The notes: generated by a model from the letters alone, not told the origin. Positions 19,109 to 27,885 are shown, counted from the stretch's first letter. The stretch is DNA of 64,000 nucleotides from Desulfuromonadaceae bacterium (GCA_028683855.1 JAQUHA010000014.1:34495-98494); one strand, 5' to 3'. Translations and numbers: made by a program.

Positions 19109-19360
19109 ATGAATGCTTTGACCTATACATTTACGAGACAGCACCTGGCAGATGTCATGCGATCAGTCAATGAAGACCACGTTCCTGTGGTAGTGACCAG
19201 TCAGCGTGGCAAACCGGTTGTCATCCTTTCGCTTGACGATTTTCACTCATTTGAAGAAACAGCGTACCTACTCCGGAATCCCCAAGGGGCTAAGCGGTTG
19301 CTTGAATCAGTCGAGGAACTACGTGCGGGTGGGGGGAAGATTAGAGAGTTGACGGAATGA
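19109..19360 (+). CDS. yefM: antitoxin of the YefM/Phd family
   Basis: An 83-residue antitoxin. The ATG at 19109 is preferred to the longer reading from 19067 because AAGGAGA sits just upstream and the longer form would begin inside the operator. The N-terminal DNA-binding and dimer domain has the family sequence TRQHLADVMRSVNEDHVPVVVTSQRGKPVVILSL in short form, followed by DDFHSFEETAYLLRNP and a flexible toxin-wrapping tail. It neutralises YoeB and represses its own promoter. The stop overlaps the yoeB start (ATGA), giving coupled translation. Confidence 0.9.
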   Translation: MNALTYTFTRQHLADVMRSVNEDHVPVVVTSQRGKPVVILSLDDFHSFEETAYLLRNPQGAKRLLESVEELRAGGGKIRELTE

Positions 19361-19611
19361 TGATCAAATTTTCAACCGTAGCATGGGAAGACTACCTCTA
19401 CTGGCAGATGGCTGACAAGGCAATGCTCAAACGCATCAATCAGCTTATTCGGGATATTCAGCGTGAACCCTTTTCCGGTATCGGCAAACCAGAACCGCTC
19501 AAGCACCAACTAGCTGGTTTCTGGTCTCGCAGAATAGACAGTTGCCACCGTTTGGTATATTCAGTCGAAGGTGATACTCTCCTGATTGCGCAATGTCGCG
19601 ATCATTATTGA
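19357..19611 (+). CDS. yoeB: YoeB/Txe-family mRNA interferase toxin
   Basis: An 84-residue RelE-superfamily toxin that cleaves mRNA in the ribosomal A site. Family features are WEDYLYWQ near the N-terminus, INQLIRDIQREPFSGIGKPEPLK in the middle (seen in parts), FWSRRIDSCHRLVY and the C-terminal CRDHY. The catalytic Glu, Arg, His and Tyr positions expected for YoeB appear present. Length matches the family. It forms a complete toxin-antitoxin pair with the gene before it. Confidence 0.92.
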   Translation: MMIKFSTVAWEDYLYWQMADKAMLKRINQLIRDIQREPFSGIGKPEPLKHQLAGFWSRRIDSCHRLVYSVEGDTLLIAQCRDHY

Positions 19612-19625
19612 AAGGTAAAAATTAA

Positions 19626-20652
19626 GGGGGTCAGGTCTCAACTACAGACATATTAAGTTTCGCTTCTACTAATCCAACGATTCTTCGTACAGTTTCGTTA
19701 CTCTCGTATTCTAGCCTAAATCTACGGCTTGCCTGTGTTATCGCTGCTTCGCTCAGACCACTCCGCTCACCAATTTCGCGTAATCGTGCGCCACTATGTC
19801 TATGGCAAAAGTAGATGCCGACTTTCTTTGCCAGGCTTTCATCGTGTACTTCATTTTTCACGACTTCTATGATTTCATCTATTGTAGGACGATTAAGAAT
19901 TCGGACTGCCGGAATATTCCGATCACCTTTTCTTTCGCCAAGGAGCTCCTGCGATTTCTCCCTCACAAACTCATTGCTTCCCAGTATGGTCGAAGCAATA
20001 ACATTTTGTAACGGGTTGCTAATTTCCATGGTAATCGCATCATTGACAAATTTACGGTATTTATCTCTTGCATCTTCGCCATCGAAATATCCGAGCACAA
20101 AACTTGTCGTAAGCCATTTTGCTGTTTCAGTCATTCCGATTGTCTGACGATAGCTTGACCAGAGGTGTTCTTCAGGGTTGGACGTGATGCCGGCTCTTAC
20201 TGGATTTAGATGGATGTAACGGGAAAGTTCGGTGGCATATCTATCAACTTCAACAAGTATTGCCTTGTAACGGCCCTGAAAAAGGTGACCGGACCTTTTT
20301 CGCTTTGTGTTGAAGTATGTAGTGTATGCACCGTTTATATGTCGCATGATCTGCGAAAGGTTGCCGACTGGGGTTTCCATCAAAAGGTGATAATGGTTGT
20401 TCATAAGACAATAGGAATGAATCACAGCGCCATAACGGGCAACAGCCGATTCGAGGTAAGATAGAAATTGTTCTCTATCCTTTTTACTTTTGAATACATC
20501 CCTCTGCTCGTTGCCGCGCGATGTTACATGATAAAATGCACCTGGATATTCAATACGTAATGGTCGAGCCATATTCTGCTCCTTTGCGGACTGTTATTTT
20601 TCACAGCATAGCAAAGAAACTATCAGATGTATAGAGTTGAGACCTGACCCCC
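19626..20652 (-). mobile_element. RAYT transposon-like element with 18-bp terminal inverted repeats
   Basis: GGGGGTCAGGTCTCAACT (19626-19643) at one end is the exact reverse complement of the 18 bases at 20635-20652 at the other. They enclose a single Y1-type transposase gene whose stop codon lies inside the left repeat. The right-end sequence is repeated in tandem at 20702-20718 and again at 21602-21619 and 22510-22527, as expected of a RAYT/REP family that scatters its ends. The true mobile unit could extend to 20718. Confidence 0.7.
19631..20572 (-). CDS. REP-associated tyrosine (Y1) transposase, RAYT
   Basis: A 313-residue protein that opens with MARPLRIEYPGAFYHVTSRG, the standard N-terminus of this group. 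The HUH motif appears as NNHYHLLM (about residue 58-65), and YIHLNPVRAG is the conserved end of the Y1 domain. After residue 200 comes an extension with a DnaA-type helix-turn-helix look (SGARLREIGERSGLSEAAI), seen in a subset of RAYTs. These enzymes nick and join single-stranded DNA at REP palindromes. The gene is intact. Fragments of its 5' end recur downstream at 21.5 and 22.4 kb, showing past activity. Confidence 0.9.
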   Translation of the reverse strand: MARPLRIEYPGAFYHVTSRGNEQRDVFKSKKDREQFLSYLESAVARYGAVIHSYCLMNNHYHLLMETPVGNLSQIMRHINGAYTTYFNTKRKRSGHLFQGRYKAILVEVDRYATELSRYIHLNPVRAGITSNPEEHLWSSYRQTIGMTETAKWLTTSFVLGYFDGEDARDKYRKFVNDAITMEISNPLQNVIASTILGSNEFVREKSQELLGERKGDRNIPAVRILNRPTIDEIIEVVKNEVHDESLAKKVGIYFCHRHSGARLREIGERSGLSEAAITQASRRFRLEYESNETVRRIVGLVEAKLNMSVVET

Positions 20653-20718
20653 TTTGATTCCTCTTTTTCACAGCATAGCAAAGAAACTATCAGATGTATA
20701 GAGTTGAGACCTGACCCC
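20597..20718 (+). repeat. tandem duplication of the RAYT right-end sequence
   Basis: A 54-55-base unit running from TTTTCACAGCATAGC to GAGACCTGACCCC occurs at 20597-20651 and again at 20665-20718, separated by about a dozen bases. Both copies end in the terminal-repeat sequence of the RAYT element. The second copy may be a leftover from a second insertion or from slippage. Confidence 0.85.
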
Positions 20719-20727
20719 ATCTGATTC

Positions 20728-20985
20728 CTATTTCCACATATCCTCATCCACCTTTTCGAACACAGCCGTGGCTCGCAGAAAATCGTCGCTTTCCTGACCG
20801 CTCCAGGTGCCTGCCAACGAGTCAAGATCGTTGTATATGGCGGAGCGTTTCTTTTTGTCGATTCCGAGAGACTCCCTTAAAATTCTGAGCATCAGGGCAT
20901 TGACGCTGGTTTCCTCCTGTCGGGCTTTTTCCTTTAATACTGCGGCAATGGTATCATCTACGCCGCGCAGCGTCATGGTTGTCAT
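20728..20985 (-). CDS. ribbon-helix-helix antitoxin-like protein
   Basis: An 85-residue protein. The N-terminus MTTMTLRGVDDTIAAVLKEK followed by ARQEETSVNALMLRIL fits the beta-strand plus two-helix ribbon-helix-helix fold of FitA/VapB-type antitoxins, and the C-terminal half is acidic as expected for a toxin-binding tail. A strong AGGAGG precedes the ATG. It lies 11 bases downstream of the PIN-domain gene, so the order is toxin first, antitoxin second. Confidence 0.75.
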   Translation of the reverse strand: MTTMTLRGVDDTIAAVLKEKARQEETSVNALMLRILRESLGIDKKKRSAIYNDLDSLAGTWSGQESDDFLRATAVFEKVDEDMWK

Positions 20986-20996
20986 GGATTCCTCCT

Positions 20997-21401
20997 TTAT
21001 CGCAACGCCAGCAAAATACTGCTGATATGTGTAAAATGATCGTCAAAGGTTGCCAGTGCCAGGCCATGCTGCAATGCCGAAGCCGCCAGCCACAGGTCAT
21101 TGGACGGGGTCGGCCGCCCCTTCAGGCGCAATTCAGAAAACACCTGGGCATAGAACTCAGAAGTTTCATCATCTACCACAAGAAGGTTCACCCTGGCTGA
21201 ATCCAGAAACCGGTCAAGCTCCGCCCGGTTATCCCGCTCCTTGTTGCCACAACGAAACCCGGCAAGCAGTTCACCGAGAATGACCGTATTGACGCCGATA
21301 TAATCAGCCCGTTGCAGAAGGTTAACGGCTTCAGCGTCGTTTCTTTTAAAAGCCACGTAAAAATTTGTATCTATAATGATCCGTTTCATGATTGCGTCCA
21401 T
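20997..21401 (-). CDS. vapC: PIN-domain ribonuclease toxin (VapC-like)
   Basis: A 134-residue PIN domain, or 130 residues if started at the second ATG (21389). The N-terminal IIIDTNFYVAF carries the first catalytic Asp, GVNTVILGELLAGF the conserved Glu, and SNDLWLAASALQHG the third acidic position, followed by LATFDDHF with the last Asp. VapC enzymes cut tRNA or rRNA. The antitoxin gene follows rather than precedes it, the reverse of the usual vapBC order. Confidence 0.85.
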   Translation of the reverse strand: MDAIMKRIIIDTNFYVAFKRNDAEAVNLLQRADYIGVNTVILGELLAGFRCGNKERDNRAELDRFLDSARVNLLVVDDETSEFYAQVFSELRLKGRPTPSNDLWLAASALQHGLALATFDDHFTHISSILLALR

Positions 21402-21507
21402 GCACTGATGTCATATTTTAATGTCATTATGCTATTACAATATGATTCTGTCAAATGAGTGACGTTAATTTTGTCAATGTCAGTGCCTGACACCTGTTAT
21501 TCTTCCC

Positions 21508-21619
21508 ACCTGGATATTCAATACGTAATGTTCGAGCCATATTCTGCTCCTTTGCGGACTGTTATTTTTCACAGCATAGCAAAAAACTATCAGATGTATA
21601 GAGTTGAGACCTGACCCCC
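21508..21619 (+). repeat. truncated RAYT copy 1 (5' gene end plus right terminal repeat)
   Basis: From CACCTGGATATTCAATACG the sequence matches 20539-20652, which covers the first dozen codons of the RAYT gene, its upstream region and the right-end repeat, with a few differences (a G deletion and an AAAAAA variant). It sits directly against the decapitated gene at 21626. Just upstream, GTCAGTGCCTGAC (about 21479) is a small REP-like palindrome. Confidence 0.8.
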
Positions 21620-21625
21620 TTTGAT

Positions 21626-22174
21626 TCTTCAATAATACTACTTTTCAACCTTACTATACCTGCCCTCGCCGCTGTCCCCAACACCCTCAGCTACCAAGGC
21701 ACGCTCACCGACACATCCGGCAACCCGATCACTGCCACCAAAACCATCGACTTCAAACTCTATAACGTTGCAAGCAACGGCACAGCGCTCTGGTCAGAGA
21801 CGCAAACCGTGACAGTAGCAAGCGGACGTTTTGGTGTAGTCCTCGGCATTGTGACTCCTTTCGATAGCTCTATACTAACCGGTGATACTTGGATCGGTGT
21901 TACTGTTCAGGGTGAAGCGGAAATGACTCCACGCCAAAAACTAACTAGCGTAGCATACTCAATGAAGTCTGGTGTAGCAGATGAACTATCAAAGACTTGC
22001 ACTGATGGTCAGATTCTTAAATATCAATCTGCTACAGGAGCAATCTCTGTGTCATATGGGGAAAGTGTGGCAGTAATATTTCTATGGGTAGCTGATGGAG
22101 TGCTGTTGCAGCTAACATTATTGTGGTGGATGCTCAGGAAGTCTCCTGCTCCTGGCATATGTGAGGTAGGTTGA
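21626..22174 (+). pseudogene. decapitated exported repeat-type protein
   Basis: An open frame without a plausible start reads through a signal-peptide-like stretch (ILLFNLTIPALAA) into NTLSYQGTLTDTSGNPIT and VASGRFGVVLG, then TWIGVTVQGEAEMTPRQKL. This pattern is common at the N-terminus of large secreted or tail-fibre-like proteins in Geobacter-type genomes. The true start is missing because the RAYT fragment abuts it at about 21620. The last 35 residues read like an out-of-frame tail, so the gene is also broken at its 3' side. A terminator follows at 22209. Confidence 0.65.
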
Positions 22175-22208
22175 AAATAGACATCCACAAATATGGGAAA
22201 ACACTAAG

Positions 22209-22242
22209 AGGCACTTTGACTTATCAGTTAGAGTGCCTTTTT
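22209..22242 (+). terminator. Rho-independent terminator after the exported-protein pseudogene
   Basis: AGGCACT (22209-22215) pairs perfectly with AGTGCCT (22232-22238), and the stem runs into a T tract. Confidence 0.75.
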
Positions 22243-22250
22243 ACATTTCG

Positions 22251-22340
22251 GGCTTAACTGAATGGGATACAGTCCTTGAGGCTCTGGCTACGGAAATAAA
22301 GGTGCGGCACTATTCTCGAAAAACGCTTCAAACTTATGCG
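22251..22340 (+). pseudogene. fragment of an integron-type tyrosine recombinase (IntI-like N-terminus)
   Basis: A 30-codon open stretch reads GLTEWDTVLEALATEI followed by KVRHYSRKTLQTYA. The second part is the core-binding (SAM-like) N-terminal signature of IntI/XerC-type integrases, and closely resembles my memory of integron integrases in environmental proteobacteria. The frame is cut off exactly where the second RAYT fragment begins (22341). No catalytic domain remains. It is short, so the assignment rests on the motif alone. Confidence 0.55.
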
Positions 22341-22527
22341 AATTGTTCTCTATCCTTTTTACTTTTGAATACATCCCTCTGCTCGTTGCCGCGCGATGTT
22401 ACATGATAAAATGCACCTGGATATTCAATACGTAATGGTCGAGCCATATTCTGCTCCTTTGCGGACTGTTATTTTTCACGGCATAGCAAAGAAACTATCA
22501 GATGTATAGAGTTGAGACCTGACCCCC
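22341..22527 (+). repeat. truncated RAYT copy 2
   Basis: Matches 20466-20652 almost base for base: the first 35 or so codons of the RAYT gene (minus strand), its upstream region and the right terminal repeat, with A to G in CACGGCATAG. It interrupts the integrase fragment. After it, GACCCC/TTTGA and TTTGATTTGCTT units repeat a few times (22522-22575), suggesting slippage. Confidence 0.85.
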
Positions 22528-22587
22528 TTTGAGACCCCTTTGATTTGCTTCTTTGATTTGCTTTCTTTGATTTGCTTGAGAGATTGG

Positions 22588-22863
22588 TTACTGGTATTTC
22601 ATTGATGTATGCAGTACTCGGAGAATAACGAGTTCCTCACATTGTACAGCATAAATGACGATGTACGGGAGACCGGCGACAACAAGTTCCCGTGTTCCGC
22701 GTTCTCGTCCTCGTTTACCGATTGTGGGATAGTCAGCTAGCATCTGAGCAGAATCGATGATCTTGTTTACTCTAGCAACCGCAGCCGGTGGATTGTCCTG
22801 CGCAATATATTCCTCTACTTGGTTGAGGTTGCCGTCCGCTCCTTCAGTCCAGCGTATTCTCAT
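22588..22863 (-). CDS. RelE/ParE-family toxin
   Basis: A 91-residue toxin. The start at 22863 is chosen because its ATG overlaps the antitoxin stop (ATGA). The family pattern is clear: RIRWTEGADGNLNQVEEYIA, then NPPAAVARVNKIIDSAQML, PTIGKRGRERGTRELVV and YIVIYAVQCEELVILRVLH. It may be a RelE-type mRNA interferase or a ParE-type gyrase inhibitor. The RGTREL...YIVIY pattern is ParE-like, while the partner is RelB/DinJ-like. Confidence 0.88.
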   Translation of the reverse strand: MRIRWTEGADGNLNQVEEYIAQDNPPAAVARVNKIIDSAQMLADYPTIGKRGRERGTRELVVAGLPYIVIYAVQCEELVILRVLHTSMKYQ

Positions 22864-23138
22864 TGCCGAGCCGCCCATTTTTTGACAACATCGGAGTGGT
22901 CAATCAGCTTTCCGGCTCTCATCTCCTCAAGTCCTTTTTTAATTTCTTCCCTCTGCCAAGTGTCCAACTCCTCATCTGGCACCTCAACCGTAAATGGCAA
23001 TCCGTGCCGCATATTCACTTGTTTGTAAAAGAGTGTCACCGCCTCGGTTGTGGTCATTCCCAACGCCCTGAAAATACTCTCAACTTTCTGTTTTAATTCC
23101 GGTTCCATCCGTGCGTGAATCATTGCCGCCCGTGTCAT
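22860..23138 (-). CDS. RelB/DinJ-family antitoxin
   Basis: A 92-residue antitoxin. The N-terminal ribbon-helix-helix is typical of RelB/DinJ: IHARMEPELKQKVESIFRAL then GMTTTEAVTLFYKQV. The acidic C-terminal half (PDEELDTWQREEIKKGLEEM) should wrap the toxin. It is first in the operon and overlaps the toxin by four bases. Confidence 0.9.
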   Translation of the reverse strand: MTRAAMIHARMEPELKQKVESIFRALGMTTTEAVTLFYKQVNMRHGLPFTVEVPDEELDTWQREEIKKGLEEMRAGKLIDHSDVVKKWAARQ

Positions 23139-23234
23139 ATCGTTTCCTCCGTAGCATTATTTATAAATTGGATTGTATCTCGTTTGACACATCAGATGCA
23201 AGCCAGAAAATTCAATGACGGTGACAAAGTAGTA

Positions 23235-23269
23235 AAACTTGGAGCCGCCTTTGCGGTGGCTCCAAGTTT
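23235..23269. terminator. strong stem-loop between relBE and the efflux operon
   Basis: AAACTTGGAGCC (23235-23246) pairs perfectly with GGCTCCAAGTTT (23258-23269) around a short loop, with a T-rich stretch following. Because relBE points away from it and no plus-strand gene ends just before it, it may be a remnant terminator or an insulating hairpin. Confidence 0.6.
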
Positions 23270-23479
23270 CATTTTCTTAGAATTTAATAACCGGCACGGT
23301 TTTGGATCTGCCATTTTTTTTGTATTCTCCACAAATACGGGGGAGATTTAGAGGAAATCATTATCATCGGAGATAGAGTTGAAACGAAGGGAACAATAGT
23401 GAAATATGAAGTTTTTATGCTATAAACTTGATAAATCTATTCATGTCATGTCTGCTGCATACCCACCGGAGAGTGAATC

Positions 23480-24679
23480 ATGTCCCTTGAAAACATCTCT
23501 AGACTTAAGATAGACCGTTCTGCACCTCTGCCGAATGTGAAGAGACGCAAGCGATTCAAATGGATTATTATCGCAGTTGTTCTGCTGCTGATTGCCGTTT
23601 CTGCAGGGTGGTTTTCCACACACCGGCCGGTAACTATCGAGACCGTTACTGTTTCGCGCAGTTATCCGACCCAGACCTTCACTCTGCTCAGCGCCAGCGG
23701 ATATGTCGTTGCACAGCGGAAGGCGGCGGTTGCCTCCAAGACCACCGGCCGGCTTGAGTGGATCGGGGTCCGGGAGGGGAGCCGGGTTAAAATGGGTGAG
23801 GTTATCGCTCGGTTGGAAAACCGTGACAGTGAATCACTGGTAAATCAGGGCGTAGCCGGAGTCCAGTACGCCAGGGCAAATCTTGAACAGGCGAGGGCAG
23901 AGCGTGAAGATGCACGGCTCTCCTTTGAGCGCTACAAGATTCTCATCAAACAGGGGATAGTTGCCCAGGCCGATTTTGACTCTGCGGAAACCCGTTTCAA
24001 ACTCGCCGTGGCAAGGGTCGCTGCAGCGGAAGCCTCACTGCACAATGCCGAGTCAGTACTGAACGGCGCCAGAATTGCTTTCGACTATTCACTGATCAGA
24101 GCCCCTTTTGACGCAGTAGTTCTGACCAAAAATGCCGATGAAGGTGACATCATCACACCCCTGGGGGCTGCTGCCAATGCCAAGGCGGCTGTTGTAAGCA
24201 TTGCGGATCTCGCCTCACTCCAGGTCGAGGCTGACGTTTCGGAGTCAAACCTTGCTCTGGTAAAAGCGGGGCAGCCTTGTGAGATTACCCTTGACGCTCT
24301 TCCTGACAGCCGCTTCAAAGGCATACTGCAGACGATTGTTCCGACTGCTGACCGGACAAAGGCATCGGTTATGATCAAGGTAAAATTTAACAATATCGAC
24401 CCAAGAATTCTCCCTGAGATGAGCGCCAGAGTGGCGATTCTATCCCGTGAAGCGACTACTCAGGATCAGCAATCAAAGATCACTCTGCCAAAGAGCGCCA
24501 TTATCAACGGTTCGGTTTTTCTGGTTGAAAAAGGGCACGTCCGGATGGTCGCCGTAAAAGCCGGAGTTGCGCTTGGAGATCTGGTTGAGGTAAGCGGTGT
24601 AAATCCGGGTGATAAAGTTGCACTGTCACCGCTTGATAAACTGGCTGACGGACGTGCGGTCAGCGTGCCGGAGAAATAG
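23480..24679 (+). CDS. periplasmic adaptor (membrane fusion) protein, MacA/HlyD type
   Basis: A 399-residue protein with an N-terminal membrane anchor (about residues 27-47). It has the lipoyl/hairpin pattern of membrane fusion proteins: [34 protein letters not shown], a coiled-coil hairpin (about 120-195) and [21 protein letters not shown]. It would bridge an inner-membrane ABC transporter to an outer-membrane channel. The three following genes supply the ABC parts in one operon with gaps of 2-3 bases. No TolC gene is adjacent. Confidence 0.92.
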   Translation: MSLENISRLKIDRSAPLPNVKRRKRFKWIIIAVVLLLIAVSAGWFSTHRPVTIETVTVSRSYPTQTFTLLSASGYVVAQRKAAVASKTTGRLEWIGVREGSRVKMGEVIARLENRDSESLVNQGVAGVQYARANLEQARAEREDARLSFERYKILIKQGIVAQADFDSAETRFKLAVARVAAAEASLHNAESVLNGARIAFDYSLIRAPFDAVVLTKNADEGDIITPLGAAANAKAAVVSIADLASLQVEADVSESNLALVKAGQPCEITLDALPDSRFKGILQTIVPTADRTKASVMIKVKFNNIDPRILPEMSARVAILSREATTQDQQSKITLPKSAIINGSVFLVEKGHVRMVAVKAGVALGDLVEVSGVNPGDKVALSPLDKLADGRAVSVPEK

Positions 24680-24682
24680 GTG

Positions 24683-25369
24683 ATGAGCGAGCGTGAAATT
24701 GCCGTCAGAATGAGTGGTGTCTGTAAATCGTACCAGCGTGGAAGCCAGAATGTGCCGGTGCTTGAAGATATCAATTTCGAAATTGCCTCAGGGGAGTTTC
24801 TGGCTCTGATGGGGCCTTCAGGCTCCGGCAAGAGCACTCTGCTCAATCTTCTGGCGGGTATCGACAAGGCGGACAGCGGCATCATTACCGTCGGCAACTG
24901 TAATATTACCTCTCTCGACGACTCCGAGCTTGCTGACTGGAGAGCAGCCAACGTCGGTTTCATCTTTCAGTTCTATAATCTGATCCCGGTTCTTACTGCG
25001 TTTGAGAACATTGAGCTCCCGCTACTGCTTACCGGACTTACCAGGCGTGAGCGTCGTGAACATGTGCTTGCCGCGCTTGAAGTCGTCAGTCTTACTGACC
25101 GGATGGATCATCGTCCATCGCAGCTTTCCGGTGGTCAGCAGCAGCGTGTGGCAATCGCCAGGGCGATCATAACCGATCCGGCCATACTTGTTGCGGATGA
25201 ACCGACCGGTGATCTTGACAGGGTTTCCGCCGGAGAGATTATGGATCTCATGGATCATATGGTAAGTGATTTCGGCAAGACAATTATCATGGTGACGCAT
25301 GATCCACGCGCTGCTGAAAAAGCTCATGTTGTCCGGCATCTTGAAAAGGGCATTCTTATGGAGAGCTGA
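24683..25369 (+). CDS. ABC transporter ATP-binding protein, MacB/LolD type
   Basis: A 228-residue ATPase. Walker A is [16 protein letters not shown], the Q-loop [17 protein letters not shown], the signature [15 protein letters not shown], Walker [13 protein letters not shown] and the H-loop MVTHDPR. The sequence [20 protein letters not shown] is typical of the LolD/MacB class. The ATG at 24683 is used; a GTG directly before it (24680) is also possible. Stand-alone ATPase plus two separate FtsX-type permeases is the LolCDE or split-MacB arrangement. Confidence 0.95.
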   Translation: MSEREIAVRMSGVCKSYQRGSQNVPVLEDINFEIASGEFLALMGPSGSGKSTLLNLLAGIDKADSGIITVGNCNITSLDDSELADWRAANVGFIFQFYNLIPVLTAFENIELPLLLTGLTRRERREHVLAALEVVSLTDRMDHRPSQLSGGQQQRVAIARAIITDPAILVADEPTGDLDRVSAGEIMDLMDHMVSDFGKTIIMVTHDPRAAEKAHVVRHLEKGILMES

Positions 25370-25371
25370 CC

Positions 25372-26529
25372 ATGTTCATGCTCAAGCTCATCTTCCGCAA
25401 CGTGTTCCGTCACAAATTGCGATCAACCCTGACTGTTGTCGGAGTCGCCGTCGCAATTCTTGCCTTCGGTCTGTTACGCACCCTGGTCGGCCTCTGGTAT
25501 CTTGGTGTGGAATCTTCCTCATCCACCAGGCTTGTCACCCGCAACGCAATCTCCCTGGTGTTTTCACTCCCCCTCTCTTACAAGGAACGGATTCGTCAGG
25601 TGCCCGGAGTTACCGGCATCGGAGCAATGAACTGGTTTGGCGGCGTCTATATTTCCGAAAAAAACTTCTTCCCCAACTTTGCCATCGAAGCTGAGCCGTT
25701 CTTTGATTTATACCCCGAATTCCGGCTCACTGATGAGGAGAAGAAAAGCTTTCTGCGTGATCGTCAGGGGGCGATTGTCGGGCGCAAGCTGGCGAAAAAA
25801 TACGGATGGAAAGTGGGTGACCGTGTTGTGCTGAAGGGCACTATTTTCCCCGGTCAGTGGGAATTTACCGTGCGTGGAATCTACAAAGGGGCGCAGCGAA
25901 GCACCGATGAGACCCAGTTTTTCTTCAGCTGGGACTATCTGAATGAGACGATGCGCAGGACTGTCCCGCGACGTGCAGATCAGATAGGAATCTACGTGGT
26001 GGGTGTAGCCAACCCGGAGCGGGCCGCCGAGATATCTGAAAACATAGATATTTTGTTTAAAAACTCGCTGGCGGAAACCATGACCGAGACAGAGAAGGCA
26101 TTTCAGCTCAGTTTCGTAGCAATGACTGAAGCAATTATGGTTGCCATTCAGATCGTATCCTATGTTGTCATTGTAATTATTATGGTCGTTGCGGCTAACA
26201 CCATGGCGATGACCGCACGCGAACGGATTTCCGAGTATGCCACCATGAAATCTCTCGGCTTCAAATGGCTTCATATCGCAACGGTTATTGCCGGTGAGTC
26301 GCTCTTCATTGCCCTGCTTGGAGGGGCTGTCGGTGTGGGTCTCACTTTCCCTTTTTCCGGAATTATCGAAAGAGAGTTGTCGCAATTCTTCCCGGTTTTT
26401 CGTGTGGAACTGTTAACCACCTTCATGCAGATCATGGCGGCAGTTGTGGTCGGGACGGTCGCGGCAATTTTTCCTGTCTGGCGCGGTTCGACCATTACCA
26501 TTGCTGATGGTCTGAGGAGAATCGGATAG
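25372..26529 (+). CDS. FtsX-like ABC transporter permease 1
   Basis: A 385-residue permease. It has one N-terminal transmembrane helix (LTVVGVAVAILAFGLLRTLV), a large periplasmic domain (about 45-260), then three C-terminal helices with the FtsX motif TARERISEYATMKSLGFK. This is the MacB/LolC topology. It is translated two bases after the ATPase gene and two bases before a second permease, so the transporter is probably a heterodimer working with the adaptor protein. Confidence 0.9.
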   Translation: MFMLKLIFRNVFRHKLRSTLTVVGVAVAILAFGLLRTLVGLWYLGVESSSSTRLVTRNAISLVFSLPLSYKERIRQVPGVTGIGAMNWFGGVYISEKNFFPNFAIEAEPFFDLYPEFRLTDEEKKSFLRDRQGAIVGRKLAKKYGWKVGDRVVLKGTIFPGQWEFTVRGIYKGAQRSTDETQFFFSWDYLNETMRRTVPRRADQIGIYVVGVANPERAAEISENIDILFKNSLAETMTETEKAFQLSFVAMTEAIMVAIQIVSYVVIVIIMVVAANTMAMTARERISEYATMKSLGFKWLHIATVIAGESLFIALLGGAVGVGLTFPFSGIIERELSQFFPVFRVELLTTFMQIMAAVVVGTVAAIFPVWRGSTITIADGLRRIG

Positions 26530-26531
26530 CC

Positions 26532-27698
26532 ATGAAGATTCCGATTTCATACAGCTTGAGAAACCTCTGGACCAGGCGAATGACGACCCTGATGACGGTT
26601 GCTGGCATGGCTCTGGTAGTTTTTGTTTTTGCCGCAACACTCATGCTGACCGATGGCCTGCAGAAAACCCTGGTTGAGACCGGTTCTCCCGATAACGTCG
26701 TGGTCATCAGAAAAGGTTCCCAGTCTGAAGTGCAGAGTGGCATTGAGCGGCTGCAGGCGTCAATTATTACCGGTCAGCCGGAAATTGCCATCGGCTCTGA
26801 CGGCAGCCGGATGATTGCGCGTGAGATGGTTGTCCTGATAAACCTGCCAAAAAGAGGGAGCAACAAGCCGGCAAATGTCGTAATCCGGGGGATAGATTCT
26901 CACTCACTGGCTCTTCGGCCGCAGGTAAAGCTGATCGAGGGGCGGATGCCGCGTGCCGGATCAGCCGAGATAATTGCCGGGAGCAGCGTTGCCAGACGCT
27001 TTCAGGGCACCGGAATAGGGGAACATCTCCGGTTCGGAATGAGGGAGTGGACGGTTGTCGGGATTTTTGAGGCGGGAACCACAGGCTTCAACTCTGAGGT
27101 GTGGGGTGACGCTGATCAGCTTATGCAGGCGTTTCGACGGCCGGTTTACTCCTCTCTGCTCTTTCGTCTCTCTGATGTCGGCAGTTTCTCGAAGCTGAAG
27201 GAGCGGCTTGAGGGGGATCCGCGACTGACTGTGGAGGCCAAGCTGGAACCAAGATTCTATCTGGATCAATCCGAGGTTATGGCGAAGTTTCTCCGTATTC
27301 TCGGCATAACTCTGACCCTGATCTTCTCTCTCGGGGCAATCATTGGCGCGATGATCACCATGTATGCCGCTGTTGCTAACAGAGTCAGTGAAATCGGTAC
27401 TTTGCGGGCGATAGGATTTCAGCGCTCCAGCATAATGATTGCATTTCTCAGCGAAGCGTTACTGCTGGGGTTGCTGGGCGGGATTACCGGTCTTGCAGCC
27501 GCATCTTTCATGCAGCTTATTACGATTTCGACCATGAACTGGCAGACTTTTTCAGAGCTTGCCTTCTCTTTCAGCCTCACTCCGGCAACGATCATTCAGT
27601 CACTCGGTTTTTCACTGGTCATGGGATTTACCGGAGGATTTATTCCGGCGGTCAGGGCGAGCAGAATGAGCATTGTCGACGCCCTGCGCGGAAGTTAA
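26532..27698 (+). CDS. FtsX-like ABC transporter permease 2
   Basis: A 388-residue permease with the same plan as its neighbour: an N-terminal helix (TLMTVAGMALVVFVFAATLM), a periplasmic domain, and three C-terminal helices with ANRVSEIGTLRAIGFQRSS and a final RASRMSIVDALRGS. The two permeases are clearly homologous but diverged. Substrates of such systems range from lipoproteins to peptides and antibiotics; nothing here fixes which. It is the last gene of the operon. Confidence 0.9.
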   Translation: MKIPISYSLRNLWTRRMTTLMTVAGMALVVFVFAATLMLTDGLQKTLVETGSPDNVVVIRKGSQSEVQSGIERLQASIITGQPEIAIGSDGSRMIAREMVVLINLPKRGSNKPANVVIRGIDSHSLALRPQVKLIEGRMPRAGSAEIIAGSSVARRFQGTGIGEHLRFGMREWTVVGIFEAGTTGFNSEVWGDADQLMQAFRRPVYSSLLFRLSDVGSFSKLKERLEGDPRLTVEAKLEPRFYLDQSEVMAKFLRILGITLTLIFSLGAIIGAMITMYAAVANRVSEIGTLRAIGFQRSSIMIAFLSEALLLGLLGGITGLAAASFMQLITISTMNWQTFSELAFSFSLTPATIIQSLGFSLVMGFTGGFIPAVRASRMSIVDALRGS

Positions 27699-27885
27699 GC
27701 TCTGCTGCATTGGCGTAAAAGCCTCTCTCATCGCGGGTGAGACTACACTTTAAATTATGCTGTGTACGCGACATACCTTTTAAACTGCTTGATTTATGAT
27801 TCCGGTTACATAATACTTGAGACCGATGCAACCCATCAGAACTATTCTATATCCCCCCATTAAACTATTATCCCGGGAAAATCCG

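Noticed and set aside
19612..23200. attC sites of an integron
   Set aside because: I looked for paired core sites around the TA genes and saw none that were convincing; only the integrase fragment supports an integron.
23115..23351. 78-codon plus-strand frame between relBE and the efflux operon
   Set aside because: It runs through the start of relB on the other strand and a strong stem-loop; not a plausible gene.
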